A DNA stretch of 64,000 bases. Origin: Triticum aestivum (Eukaryota > Streptophyta > Magnoliopsida > Poales > Poaceae). The DNA is taken from assembly GCF_018294505.1 (NCBI RefSeq), contig NC_057809.1, positions 503,686,506-503,750,505 of the forward strand. Reading direction: 5' to 3'. The notes below the pieces were generated by a model. That model saw nothing but the letters and a program-made list of their open reading frames with translations. It had not been told where the DNA came from and did not search any database. The translations under genes and the position numbers were made by a program. Positions 22,247-34,101 of the stretch are shown here, one piece after another; the first letter of the stretch is position 1, and each line of letters starts with the position of its first letter.

Positions 22247-22863
22247 CGGTACTACCGCTGCGATTGCGGTACTACCGCTTATGAGGGTTAAGCGGTACTA
22301 CCGTCCTCACCAGCGGTACTGCCGCTGAGGGGCGGGCGCTGGGGGTTATATCGGGGCGGGGGAGTTATTTTCTCCCCATACCCATTCGCCCCCACTCGCT
22401 CGTCTTCCTCGTCGCTCCAGCGACGCCTCGCCGCGGGAGGGCACCGGCTGGCCGCCATTTTCCAGCCACTTCTCTCCATTTCCTCTGATGGAGTCGTTCT
22501 CCATCTCATCCTCCAGCCATGGATGCCGGTATTGCCTCCATTCTCGGTTTCTCTTTGCCTAGATCTTGCATCTAGTTCTTAGGGGCAATAGGCATTGTTT
22601 TCTAGTTTTTTGGCAATGAAGAGGCTTGTGGTGGATGGAGATTGCTTCTAGGCTCTTTGGATTGATGTTTGGTAGGATAAATTTTTGAATTTGGCATCCC
22701 GGTAGTGCCGGATCTGACCACGGCGGTAGAAAACCATTGTTCCCCATTCTGAGCGGTACTACCGCTCACCTGGAGCGGTACTACCGCACGAGCGGTACTG
22801 CTGCTCACCATGAGCGGTACTGCCGCACGAGCGGTACTACCACGGGTAGATGGCGGTACTACC
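22247..22863. repeat. Array of GCGGTACTACCGC palindromes in TE2 leader and intron
   Basis: Four copies upstream of the internal TATA (cores at 22247, 22267, 22293, 22313) and six in the candidate intron (22754, 22776, 22793, 22815, 22832, 22853). Core CGGT-ACT-ACCG; some have one or two changes. Same CGGT-N3-ACCG skeleton as TE1. The central triplet is ACT in all of these on plus, while the TE2 LTR copies mostly read AGT. In the duplicate only the last leader copy and the intron set are retained (43504-44054). Confidence 0.9.
22346..22351 (+). promoter_or_regulatory. Internal TATA-like box for the TE2 3' ORF
   Basis: TTATAT in GGGGGTTATATCGGGG, 24 bp after the last leader palindrome and followed by a C/T-rich, cereal-like 5' leader up to the ATG at 22519. 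The copy at 43537-43542 is identical. Weaker than the TATAAAAG of the TE2 LTR. Confidence 0.5.
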
Positions 22864-23942
22864 GTCGGATGCCCAGTTCCAATATTTTCTACCTCACCTT
22901 GATCCTTTTTGTCCCGTTTGGTGGCTTATGCTCTCTTCTTTCGTGTGTTTCTTCCGGTCTTGTGTTTGGTTCCAGGTGATGATCATCCTGAGCAGCAGGT
23001 CTGCCGTGTCAACCCCAGGCGTGCAACATCAAAGCGCTACCGCACCTCAGAGCCAGCTGGTGGTTCCTCTAGTACTCAACCACCACCAGCAGGCGCATCC
23101 TCAAGTGCTCCACCACCACCTCAGCAATCGAAGATATCCGCCAACAAGCCAAAGGGAAAGACTGTGACTAAGATGACTGCCAAGGAGTTTTGGGCAAAGC
23201 ATCGCCGCAACCCCTATGAGGAAGACCAAGATCCCACTTTGGTCAACCGCCCGTTCTGGAACCGCTTTCAGTTTGCCATCTATTTTGATGTGATCAAGGC
23301 CAAGAAGAATCTCTATGTTGATGTACGCTCCATTGACGCAGATGCTATGGAGAAGGACCCTGAGTAATTTGGTGAAGCCCTTCAGATGTGTTCTCAGATG
23401 AACATTCTCAGGATCATGCAGTTCAACAAGGATTTTGATGCAGATTTGGTGGCTGAATTCTTTGCTACCGTTCATCTTGGAACTGATGCCGACAGAACTC
23501 TGACTTGGATGACCAATGGCAAATTGCTTTCCGTCAAGTGGCAGGCCTTCATGGAGTTACTTGATGTGGAAGATCACAGGCTTGAGACTCCAGTCGGCTT
23601 CCGCCCTCACCGCAATGCTACATCCACTCACAAGCAAGCCCTTTGGCCCTACTATACTGTGAAGGTTAACCCACTGACTAAGAAGGAAACCTATGAGTTG
23701 TCTGCCTATCTGGACATCCTTCATCGTGTCTTCCGTGAGACTCTCTTCCCTCGCATCAGGAATCTGGATATGGTCCACTCCTATCTCGTGGACAAGCTTC
23801 TTTTCTGCCAGCATGAGAAGGAAGCGAACACTGGAGAGAGCCTGGACATTTCTCATGTTATGTGGTCTGAATTTCTCTCTGCCGTTTCTGAGCGCAAGTG
23901 CCCGATATATGGTCCATTCATCATGAGGCTCATTGAGAAGGA
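22519..23942 (+). pseudogene. TE2 extra 3' ORF, copy 1, spliced gene model, cut by TE4
   Basis: Exon 1 is ATGGATGCCG (22519-22528). A candidate intron runs 22529 (GTATTG) to 22975 (TTCCAG), and exon 2 starts GTGATGATCATCC. Joining them keeps the frame and gives an N-terminus of Met-Asp-Ala-Gly-Asp-Asp-His. Exon 2 has a Pro/Ser-rich linker, then a globular part (RPFWNRFQFAIYFDV; FFATVH; TWMTNGKLL) homologous to the TE1 and TE5 3' ORFs. TAA at 23365-23367 interrupts it; the same stop is in copy 2, so it predates the duplication. TE4 inserts after LIEK; the C-terminal part is at 51818-52295. Related to the 'putative plant transposon protein' domain. Confidence 0.75.
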
Positions 23943-25570
23943 TGATACGTCTCCAACGTATCTATAATTTTTGATTGCTCCATGCTATATTATCTACTGT
24001 TTTGGGCAATATTGGGCTTTATTATCCACTTTTATATTACTTTTGGGACTAACCTATTAATCGGAGGCCCCACCCAGATTTGTTGTTTTATGCCTATTTC
24101 AGTGTTTCGAAGAAAAGGAATATCAGCGAAGTTGAAACGGAACGAAATCAACTGGAGAAGTTATTTTTGGAAGGAAACCCACCTGATGGACTTGGACCCC
24201 ACGTCAAGGAAGGAACGAGGAAGCCACGAGGGTGGGGGCGCGCCCACCCCCTAGGGCGTGCCCCCTGCCTCGTGGGGCCCTCGTGGCTCCCCTGACGTAC
24301 TCCCTGCACCCATATATACACACGTATCCTAAAACTTCCAGAACAGAGATTAGATCGGGAGTTCCGCCGCCAGAAGCCTCCGTAGCCACCGAAAGCCAAT
24401 CTAGACCTGTTCCGGCACCCTGCCGGAGGGGGCAATCCTTCTTCGGGCCATCTTCATCATCCCGGTGCTCTCCATGACAAGGAGGGAGCAGTTCTCCCTC
24501 GGGGCTGAGGGTATGTACCAGTAGCTATGTGTTTGATCTCTCTCTCTCTCTCGTGTTCTTGAGGTGATACGATCTTGATGTATCGCAAGCTTTGCTATTA
24601 TATTTGGATCCTATGATGTTTCTTCCCCCCTCTTCTCTCTTGTAAGGAATTGAGTTTCCCCTTTGAAGTAATCTTATCGAATTGAGTCTTTAAAGATTTG
24701 AGAACACTTGATGTATGTCTTGCTGTGGATATCTGTGGTGACAATGGGATATCACGTGATTCACTTGATGTATGTTTTGGTGATCAACTTGCGGGTTCCG
24801 CCCATGAACCTATGCATAGGGGTTGGCACACGTTTTCGTCGTGATTCTCCGGTAGAAACTTTGGGGCACTCTTTGAGGTCCTTTGTGTTGGTTGAATAGA
24901 TGAATCTGAGATTGTATGATGCATATCGTATAATCATACCCACGGATACTTGAGGTGACATTAGAGTATCTAGGTGACATTAGGGTTTTGGTTGATTTGT
25001 ATCTTAAGGTGTTATTCTAGTACGAACTCTAGGGCTGTTTGTGACACTTATAGGAATAGCCCAACGGATTGATTGGAAAGAATAACTTTGAGGTGGTTTC
25101 GTACCCTACCATAATCTCTTCGTTTGTTCTCCTCTATTAGTGACTTTGGAGTGACTCTTTGTTGCATGTTGAGGGATAGTTATATGATCCAATTATGTTA
25201 TTATTGTTGAGAGGACTTGCACTAGTGAAAGTATGAACCCTAGGCCTTGTTTCCTAGCATCGCAATACCGTTTTATAATTTCATATTACAAATACCTTTA
25301 TCTACTATCCATATACCACTTGTATCACCATCTCTTCGCCGAACTAGTGCACCTATACAATTTACCATTGTATTGGGTGTGTTGGGGACACAAGAGACTC
25401 TTTGTTATTTGGTTGCAGGGTTGCTTGAGAGAGACTACTTCATCCTATGCCTCCTACGGATTGATAAACCTTAGGTCATCCACTTGAGGGAAATTTGCTA
25501 CTGTCCTACAAACCTCTGCACTTGGAGGCCCAACAACGTCTACAAGAAGAAGGTTGTGTAGTAGACATCA
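23943..25570 (+). repeat. TE4 5' LTR, copy 1 (1628 bp)
   Basis: TGATACGTCTCC to GTAGACATCA. The start string is typical of Triticeae Athila-type LTRs. Contains TATATACA near 24313, a GC-rich block (24230-24300) and a TC microsatellite (about 24538-24554). Compared with the 3' LTR fragment at 51058-51812 it lacks about 36 bp near 25270. Confidence 0.9.
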
Positions 25571-25580
25571 AGCTCTTTTC

Positions 25581-25598
25581 TGGCACCGTTGCCAGGGA
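25581..25598 (+). promoter_or_regulatory. TE4 primer binding site, tRNA-Asp type
   Basis: TGGCACCGTTGCCAGGGA, two changes from the tRNA-Asp complement TGGCGCCGTTGCCGGGGA used by Athila-like elements. Copy 2 (46783-46800) differs by a single change, so one change here is recent. Confidence 0.85.
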
Positions 25599-25694
25599 GA
25601 TTAGCTTTTGAAGGTATATCTTTAGATCTTGCAATCGAGTCTTTTAGTTTCTTGTTTTATCACTAGTTTAGTTTATAAAAGAAAACTATAAAAA

Positions 25695-26582
25695 ATGGAA
25701 TTGAGTTTGTCTCATACGCTTCACCTTTTTAATATCTTTCGTGAGTATGATGGAAAGGATAATTGTGCTCAAGTGCTAGAAGAAGAAATCTATAAAATGT
25801 TTGGCACTAAATATTTGAATGATCAGCATGATTGCAATGTTGTTAGTATGAATTCCTTGAATATCCATGGTGCTAATGATATGCAAAGCCACAAGCTTGG
25901 GGAAGCTATGTTTGATGAAGATGATATTTTTTATCCCCCAAGTTTTGATGAGCAAATCTATTATGATGAAAGCATGCCTCCTATTTATGATGATTATATT
26001 GATGAAAGTGGAATTGGAGAGGTCATGACTTTATTTTGTGATAAATCCACTATTCCGGAAGAGGTTCCAATTGATTATGAGAACAAAGTTGCTATCTATG
26101 ATGATTATTGTGATGACTTATATGGTATAAATAATAATGATATCCATGAAACTTGTCATCATGATTTTAGTTTTCAATTGGATTATGCCTCACATGATAA
26201 TTATTTTCTTGAGTTTGCTCCCACTATTATTCATGAGAAGAATTTTGCTTGTGTGGAGAGTAATAAAATTTCTATGCTTGTAGATCACGAAAAGAATGCT
26301 TTAGATGTTGGTTATATTGTTGAATTCATTCATGATGCTACTGAAAATTATTATGAGGGAGGAATATATGCTTGTAGGAATTGCAATAATATCAAATTTC
26401 CTCTCTATGTGCTTAAAATCTTGAAGTTATGCTTGTTTTGCCTTCCTATGCTAGTTGATTATTGTTCCCATAAGTTGTTTGCTCACAAAATCCCTATGCA
26501 TAGGAAGTGGGTTAGGCTTAAATATGCTAGTCATATTCTTCATGATGCTCTCTCTATATTTCAATTCTTATCTTTTATGTGA
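25695..26582 (+). CDS. TE4 ORF of unknown function, copy 1
   Basis: Intact 295-residue ORF beginning MELSLSHTLHLFNIFREYD, 97 bp after the primer site, in the place of gag. It is acidic, rich in Asp, Tyr, His and Ile, with repeated short acidic motifs (YDDYIDE, YDDYCDD) and a Cys pair (CRNC) near residue 225. The C-terminus is hydrophobic and Leu/Cys-rich (LKLCLFCLPMLV) and may be membrane-associated or buried. No zinc knuckle, protease or polymerase motif. I do not recognise a named family. The duplicate at 46898 differs at only two nucleotides, both replacement changes. Confidence 0.75.
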   Translation: MELSLSHTLHLFNIFREYDGKDNCAQVLEEEIYKMFGTKYLNDQHDCNVVSMNSLNIHGANDMQSHKLGEAMFDEDDIFYPPSFDEQIYYDESMPPIYDDYIDESGIGEVMTLFCDKSTIPEEVPIDYENKVAIYDDYCDDLYGINNNDIHETCHHDFSFQLDYASHDNYFLEFAPTIIHEKNFACVESNKISMLVDHEKNALDVGYIVEFIHDATENYYEGGIYACRNCNNIKFPLYVLKILKLCLFCLPMLVDYCSHKLFAHKIPMHRKWVRLKYASHILHDALSIFQFLSFM

Positions 26583-26685
26583 GCATCATTGTCATTATCA
26601 TGCCTAGCTAGGGGCGTTAAACGATAGTGCTTGCTGGGAGGCAACCCAATTTTATTCTTGTTCCTTGCTTTTTGTTCCTGTTTAG

Positions 26686-28062
26686 TGTAAGTGCATCTAG
26701 TGCCACCCCTAGTTGGTTTTGGAGTATTGACGACAAACCTAGTTGAGGGACTAATGTGTTTGTGAGAATTGCAGGAAAACACAGGTAGAAGTCCCTCATT
26801 GATTCGGTTTTACTACCAGAGATGACCCCTAAAAATGTATGAAGACATTGAAGACAAAGGTGGTATATGAATATATTCACATTGAAGACTATGACAAAAG
26901 AAGACACGTTATGAAGCTTATGGAGCTCGAAGACTTAGATCTTTCGTAGTTCTTTTTCTTTTGTGTTGAGTCATAGGAACCACCGTACTTTTAAGTGGGG
27001 TCCAGGAGAACCAGTCAGAATGACTGAAGTGATGCCTAAACCAAAACCTGTGTCTTCGGGTGAAGACAATGAGAGCGAATCTTGTCCAGAGCCGGACAAG
27101 TCAGCTTTGCTTGCAGCCCAAGTAAAGTTGCCATGAGAGTTTGAAATCTGACCGTTGCGACACGTGTCAGTTCCTTAGTGACCCAGGGTCATTTCGGACA
27201 AATCAGGTCGGGTTGCCAAGTGGCTATAAATAGCCCACCCCCACAACCATAAACGGTTGGCTGCTCAGATTTCAGTGCACGACTTTTGTCGTTTGAGAGC
27301 AACCCACCTCGAAGCCTTTGAGAGAAAATTCCTAGCGAGGAGAAAAGCCCTAACCACCCAGAGCCAGAGTAAATTGGGCATCACTTAAGTCTTCTTGTCT
27401 GTGTGATCTGAAGACTTATTACACTTGAGGACTGTGAATCCTCTAGACGGTTAGGCGTCGCGTTCAGAGCATCCAAGAGACATTGTGGATTGCCAGTGAA
27501 CGAAGTTTGTGAAGGTTTGGGAGTCTACCTTGAAGACTTGCCAGAGTGATTGGGCGAGGACTAAGTGACCTTAGCTCAAGGAGAATACGGTGAGGACTTG
27601 GTGTCCTGAACTGTGTGTTCAGGACTGGGTGTCCAGGACTGTGTGTCCTAAGGTTTAAATACCTAGCCGCTCCAACCAGACGTACAGTTGTCACAGCAAC
27701 TGGAACTGGTCCAACATATCATTGTCTTCAATGAGTCACTGGTTTCATCTTCACTTCCTTTTCTTACTGTTACTCATTGTGAAGCCATTGCATGCTTGCT
27801 TTATCTTTTGTCTTCACAACATGAATGCATGATTTGTTTGGCTTCATAACTTCTTCCTACCTGATCCTTATTACACTGAAGCTGTTTGTCATTGTGCTTT
27901 CACTCTATTGAATACATGACCATGGCTGGCCTAGTGTAATCTAACTTCCGCTGCATAGTAATAGGCATAATCTTCACTGTTTGTCTTCATTACTCTCACG
28001 TTTTGAAGACTTTCATAAAAATCGCCTATTCACCCCCCTCTAGTCGATATAACGCACTTTCA
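26686..28062 (+). repeat. TE5 5' LTR, copy 1 (1377 bp)
   Basis: TGTAAGTGCATC to CGCACTTTCA. TATAAATA at 27225-27232 in GGCTATAAATAGCC gives the promoter. Around 27604-27649 are three consecutive hairpin-forming palindromes. The LTR is rich in GAAGAC/GTCTTC words. Confidence 0.93.
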
Positions 28063-28064
28063 AT

Positions 28065-28076
28065 TGGTATCAGAGC
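28065..28076 (+). promoter_or_regulatory. TE5 primer binding site, initiator tRNA-Met
   Basis: TGGTATCAGAGC two bases after the LTR end. Copy 2 has TGGTATCAAAGC (49269-49280). Confidence 0.95.
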
Positions 28077-28128
28077 AAGGTGCTCCCTTGTTCTATGTGA
28101 TTCGGTTTAACCACCTAGAGTTTTATCT

Positions 28129-30663
28129 ATGTCGACTGCAGGGATAATCAAAGTCTCCGCTGCTTGCCCCGTCTTCGATGGAACTGAATATCCCTACTGG
28201 AAGAATAAGATGCGCATGCATCTTGAAGCTATTGACGTCGACCTATGGTATGTCGTCGAGAACGGCATTCCCAAGGCTGGAGAAGGTGTCACTATTGCTG
28301 ATGTCAAGAAGTTCGCTCAACTGGACTTCCAAGCTACTGCCAAAAATATCATCTGTGGTCATCTGACAAAAGGACAGTATGGCCGTGTGAGCGCCTTGAA
28401 GACATCCAAGCTGGTCTAGGACTCGCTCTCCAAGGTCAATGAAGGCGTCTCAACCCAGAGAGATCAAAGAATCAGTGTTCTTCGCAACCTCTTCAACCGC
28501 TTCAAGCGAAATGACAATGAGAATGTCCAGCACACATTTGACCGGCTCACTGACATCATAAATGAGCTTCAAGCCCTCGGCGCCACTGAGATCACCAAAC
28601 ATGAAATCGTCAAGATGCTGCTGAGATCACTTGATAGTTCGTTTGACATCCTGGCCCTGATGATTCAAGAACGTCCTGATTTCAAGACACTCGATCCGTC
28701 TGACATACTTGAGAGGCTCAACACACATGAGTTTCAGCTTTCTGAGAAAAGAGATATCTACGGTCCAAACTATGGGCGAACTCGTGCCTTGAAGGCAAAA
28801 GCTGTTTCCTCATCTGAAGAAGAATCTGACTGCAGTTCTGATGATCCTGAAGACATTGGAAGAGAACTTGCAATGCTAGTGAAGAAGTTCCAAAAATTCA
28901 CCAAGAAGAAAGGCTTCAGAAAATCTTCACGATCAAGCTCAAGGAATGATGAAGCTTCTGCTCATGACTACAAGAAGAAAACATGTCACAAGTGCAAGAA
29001 AACTGGACACTTCATCTCTGAGTGTCCACAGTGGGACAATGAGAACAGAAGGAAGAAGAAGGGCAAGGAATATGATTCTGACGACAAGAAGAAGAAGAAA
29101 TACTCAAAGTCTTCTTCCAAGTCTTCCTCAAAGTCTTCATCACACAAGAAGAGCTCATCTGGCAAGGCACGTGCGTTTGTTGGCAAGGAGATGGATTCAG
29201 AGGAGGAGTCCGCATCTGAGGAGGCAGAGGTGGAGTCTGAGGAGGAGTCTGATTCTGGCATTGCGAGTCTGGCTACAACATACGTCGCCAAGTCCATCTT
29301 CAACACTGAAGACAATGACCGCATCACCGACACCGACGCAAATGACAAGAACGACTCCACTCCTACCTACTGCTTCATGGCACGCGGTGCCAAGGTAAAC
29401 ACACGCACTACTCGCTATCAAACATCTAGTGACGATGACTCTGACTGTGATTCAAAACCCAGCTAGAAAACACTTGCTAAAATTGCAACTAAACAACAGA
29501 AAGCTATGGAACATATTCAAAAACTGTTAGACAAAAGCGATGATCTGTTGGGTGCTGAAATGACTCGATCTGAATCCTTAATTGAAGACATAAAAAACCT
29601 TCATGTTAAGTATCAGGAACTTGAAGATCGTCTTGATACTCTCTCAACAACTCATGAAAAGCTTTCCTATGATTATCTTCAAAGGAAGCAAGAACTTGAG
29701 AAATTGAGAGCGGATCATGAAGATCTTCAAAAGGAAAACGAGTCACTTCGCGCCGAACAGATCAGTCCCGCTCAGGAAGGATTTGAACCACCATGTCTTA
29801 AATGCATTGAGCGTGATAATGCTACTTCTGTTGCTGAATGTTCCACTGCTACTGCTGTTGCAATATCTTCAACTGTTGATGTGGTAACTAACCCCTCTGC
29901 TGAGGATACCACTATTATTGCTGATGAGAATGCTAGGTTGAAGACATTTCTTGAAACAGGGATGTATAAAAGTCTTAAAGGACATCAAACATTATGTGAT
30001 GTCCTCAAGAAGCAGATTCTGAACCAAAACCCTAGGAAAGAGGGTGTTGGGTTCGTGAGGAAAATAAATGCAGATGGCTCTTACTGGAAACCTGAGCAGT
30101 ACCCCAAAACCACATGGGTTGCTGCAAAGGAACTTTCAACAGATCCATCCAATTTATCTGGCTTCACTTGTGCTAACCCCATTATCATTGATGAATCCTT
30201 TGATGCAAACTATAAACTGTTTAAGAATCAGAATGGTGAAGTGTTTGCCAGGTACATTGGTACTAACTGCAGGAATGGACTGCCTATGAAGAAGATCTGG
30301 GTTCTGAAAAAGTGTCTGGAAAATCTTCCTGTGAATGTCTTCATGACACCTCACTTAAAGAAGACAAACCTCAGACCAAAGGCTTCATATGGTCCAAAGG
30401 CTTCATACAAACAGAGGACTCACCTGAGTCACACTAACGCAAATGTTTTGCAGGGAAACCATACTCAGGCATATGAATATGAGAGTGGTTCTTCGAATCG
30501 TCATGTTCATATGACCAAAAATTATTCTGCCTATTCCTATGAGTATTATTGTCCACCTGCTAGACTGTTTGCTAAGGCTTCAAAGCCAAAATTCTCAGAT
30601 GCTGCACTTAGACTTATTGCTTCTAAGCCACCCTTGAAGATGTGGGTGGTTAAGAAAGCTTAA
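28129..30663 (+). pseudogene. gag: TE5 Gag, copy 1, two stops
   Basis: One frame of 845 codons from the ATG at 28129, broken by TAG at 28417-28419 and TAG at 29464-29466. Copia gag N-terminus (FDGTEYPYWKNKM), a CCHC knuckle CHKCKKTGHFISEC at about 28984-29025, a Lys/Ser-rich then Glu/Ser-rich linker, a long coiled coil (about 29506-29760) and a tail ending KMWVVKKA. The first stop is shared with copy 2; the second is a Tyr codon (TAC) in copy 2, so it arose after the duplication. The gag stop is followed by CTCTTTTGCAG and a frame change. Confidence 0.92.
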
Positions 30664-30670
30664 CTCTCTT

Positions 30671-33600
30671 TTGCAGGGAAAGGTCTCCAGCAGAAAAACA
30701 AAATCTTCTGATGCTATTGCTGGGGACCTTAAAAATCTTGTAGGGCGCAAGATAAAATGCCCGAATGGCATCATTATGTACTTCGTTCCTGAATCGCATG
30801 CTACTCTCCCTATTAGTTCTAATCTGGATCTAAGTTTTCATAACCCACTGGTTCGTCAAATGTTTATGCTTCACAATTCTCTTCATGAAGCCTATCCCCC
30901 TAACTGCACTATAGGGTACGACACCAGCGACTTCAAAGTCTTCAGAATGGATTATTGACAGTGGGTGTACAAATCACATGACTGGCAAAAGAAGCCTTCT
31001 TATGGACTCAACATTACGTCCATCCGACAAGAGCCACATCACATTTGCTGACACTGGTAAAAGTAAGGTATTGGGTCTAGGTAGAGTTGCAATCTCAAAG
31101 GATCAACACATGGATAAAGTAATGCTTGTTGAATCCCTTGGCTTCAACTTAATGTCTGTCTCAATGCTTTGCGATTTGAACATGATCGTAATGTTTGGAA
31201 AATATAGTTGCCTAGTACTAATGGAATCTGACAAGTCTCTAGTGTTTGAAGGGTACTGAAAGGATGATTTGTATGTGGTAGATTTCTCGGCAGGGCCACA
31301 ACTTGCAGTATGTCTTCTTGCAAAAGCTTCAGAATGCTGGCTTTGGCATCGGAGGCTTGGGCATGCTGGCATGAGGAACCTCCACACCCTTGCGAAGAAG
31401 AAGCATGTCATAGGCATCAAGGGCGTCAAGTTCAAGAAAGATCACTTATGCGGTGCCTGTGAAGCAGGGAAGATGACAAGGGCAAAACATCCTTCGAAGA
31501 CAATCATGACTACTACACAACCCTTCGAACTACTCCACATGGATCTTTTCGGTCCCACTCACTACTCAACTTTTACTACTACTACTTGCCTCTATGGCTT
31601 TGTCATTGTTGATGATTACTCTAGATATACTTGGGTGCACATAATCCTTTATAAGACTGAAGTGCAGGATGTCTTCAGACGATTCGCCAATCGAGCTATG
31701 AACAATTTTGGCGCCAAGATAAAGCACATCAGAAGTGACAATGGCACTGAATTCAAGAACACTGGCCTTGATACATATCTTGATACCTTGGGCATCACAC
31801 ATGAATTCTCAGCTCCGTACACGCCACAGCAAAATGGCATCGTCGAACGCAAGAACAGAACACTCATTGAGATGGCCAGAACGATGCTAGATGAATACAA
31901 GACTCCAAGAAAATTCCGGACTGAAGCCATTGACACTGCATGCCATACAATCAATCGTGTTTATCTTCACAAGCTTCTGAACAAGACATCTTATGAACTC
32001 CTAACTGGCAAGAAGCCAAATGTCAGTTACTACAGAGTATTTGGCGCAAGGTGCTGGATCAAGGACCCACACCACACCTCAAAGTTTGCACCAAAAGCAC
32101 ATGAGGGATTTATGCTTGAATATGGAAAGGATTCACACTCCTACAGAGTCTTCAATCTCTTCCATTACAAAGTGATTGAAACAGTGGATGTGCGGTTTGA
32201 TGAGACAAATGGTTCACAAAGAGAGCAACTACCAAATGTGCTAGATGAAGTTCCAGCTAGTGAATCAATCAAGCTTATGGGAACTGGAGAGATTATACCT
32301 TCTGAAGCTCATCCTGAAGAAGAACTTATCATCGCAGCACCTGATCAACATGAAGACAATGCTCAGCCTGAAGACATTCCTCCCAACAACAACACAGATC
32401 AGCAAGAGCAAAGGCTTCGCCCCGTACATCCTCGTGTTGCCAATGAAGTGCAGATTGACAGAATAATTGACAGCATCAATGCATCTGGTCCACTCACTCG
32501 TTCAAGGGCAACTCAGCTAACAAAATTTCTGTGGGCACTTCGCATTCGTATCAATATCAAAACCCAAGAAAGTTGAAGAAGCCTTCATGGAACCTGAATG
32601 GATTCAAGCTATGCAAGAAGAGCTTCAACAGTTTGAGCTGAATAATGTATGAGAACTGGTTAAGCATCCTGATCCACGGAAGCACAACATAATAGGCACC
32701 AAATGGATATACCGCAACAAATAAGATGAGCATGGTCAAGTTGTCAGAAACAAAGCTCGCCTCGTTGCTCAAGGATATACTCAAGTGGAGGGCATTGACT
32801 TCGATGAAACATTTGCTCCTGTGGCTAGGCTTGAAGCCATACGCATACTGCTGGCCTATGCAAATCATCATAACATACTTCTATATCAAATGGATGTGAA
32901 AAGTGCTTTTCTCAATGGCAAGATTGAAGAAGAAGTGTATGTTGCACAACCGCCTGGCTTTGAAAATCCAAAACATCCTGACATGGTATACAAGCTCAAC
33001 AAGGCACTGTATGGCCTCAAACAAGCTCCCAGGGCCTGGTATGACACACTCAAATACTTCCTGAAGAGCAAAGGCTTCATACCTGGTTCCCTGGATCCCA
33101 CTCTTTTCACGAAGACATATGATGGTGAACTGTTTGTGTGCCAAATATATGTGGATGACATTATCTTCGGCTGCACCAATCAGAAGTACAGTGAAGAGTT
33201 TGGATATATGATGCAAGAGCAATATCAGATGTCCATGATGGGGGAGGTGAAGTTCTTCCTTGGTCTTCAAATACGACAACAGCGCAATGGCATCTTCATA
33301 TCTCAAGAGAAGTATCTCAAAGATTGCCTGAAGAAGTTCGGTATGCAAGACTGCAAAGGCTTCACAACACCAATGCCAGCCAAACATCATCTAGGTCCTG
33401 ACGACAATGGTAAAGAGTTTGATCAAAAGGTATACCGCTCCATGATTGGGTATTTGCTTTATTTATGTGCATCTAGGCCAGATATTATGCTTAGTGTTTG
33501 CATGTGTGCTCGATTTCAAGCGGCACCAAAGGAGTCGCATCACTTAGCTGTGAAGCGAATTCTTCGATATTTGGCTCACACCCCAACTCTAGGATTATGG

Positions 33601-34101
33601 TATCCAAAGGGCTCAGAGTTTGATTTGGTTGGATTTTTGGATGCTGATTATGCTGGTGACAAAGTTGATCGCAAGTCTATATCAGGCACATGTCACTTTC
33701 TGGGACGATCACTTGTATGTTTGTCTTCAAAGAAGCAGAACTGTGTATCTCTCTCCACTGCTGAATCTGAATACATTGCTGCTGGATCTTGCTGCGCTCA
33801 GCTTCTGTGGATGAAGCAAACACTCAAGGACTATGGCATTCATCTGAAGCAAGTGCCACTTTACTGCGACAACGAAAGCGCCATCAAGATTGCCAACAAC
33901 CCAGTTCAGCACTCGAAGACAAAGCACATTGAAATTCGTCATCACTTTCTCAGAGATCATGTTGTGAAGGAAGACAATGATATCATATACGTCAACACTG
34001 AAGAGCAATTGGCGGATATCTTCACCAAGCCCTTGGATGAGAAGAGATTTTGCAAGTTACGGAGTGAGCTAAATATCTTGGAATCCTCAAATGTCCTGTG
34101 A
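30671..34101 (+). pseudogene. pol: TE5 Pol polyprotein, decayed
   Basis: Starts with a linker segment (30671-30958) and shifts frame near 30945 into protease (WIIDSGCTNHMTG). Then come the gag-pre-integrase finger (WLWHRRLGHAGM, CGAC), the integrase core (MDLFGP, RSDNGTEF, NGIVERKNR), an Asp/Glu/Gln-rich linker, RT (KARLVAQGY after the frame break; YVDDIIFG) and RNase H ([23 protein letters not shown]), ending NILESSNVL. Defects: TGA 31257-31259, a frameshift near 32530-32580, TGA 32650-32652, TAA 32722-32724. RT to RNase H (32785-34101) is open throughout. Confidence 0.92.

Noticed and set aside
22288..22509. Minus-strand frames in the TE2 leader and intron (22288-22811 and 43434-44002)
   Set aside because: They arise from palindromic, GC-rich leader sequence; the plus-strand spliced model explains the region and is supported by homology.
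28946..29421. Overlapping Ser/Arg/His-rich frames inside TE5 gag (28946-29398 plus, 28986-29360 minus, and the copies near 50144-50619)
   Set aside because: They are frame shadows of a low-complexity Lys/Ser/Glu-rich gag linker with no start context or motif of their own.
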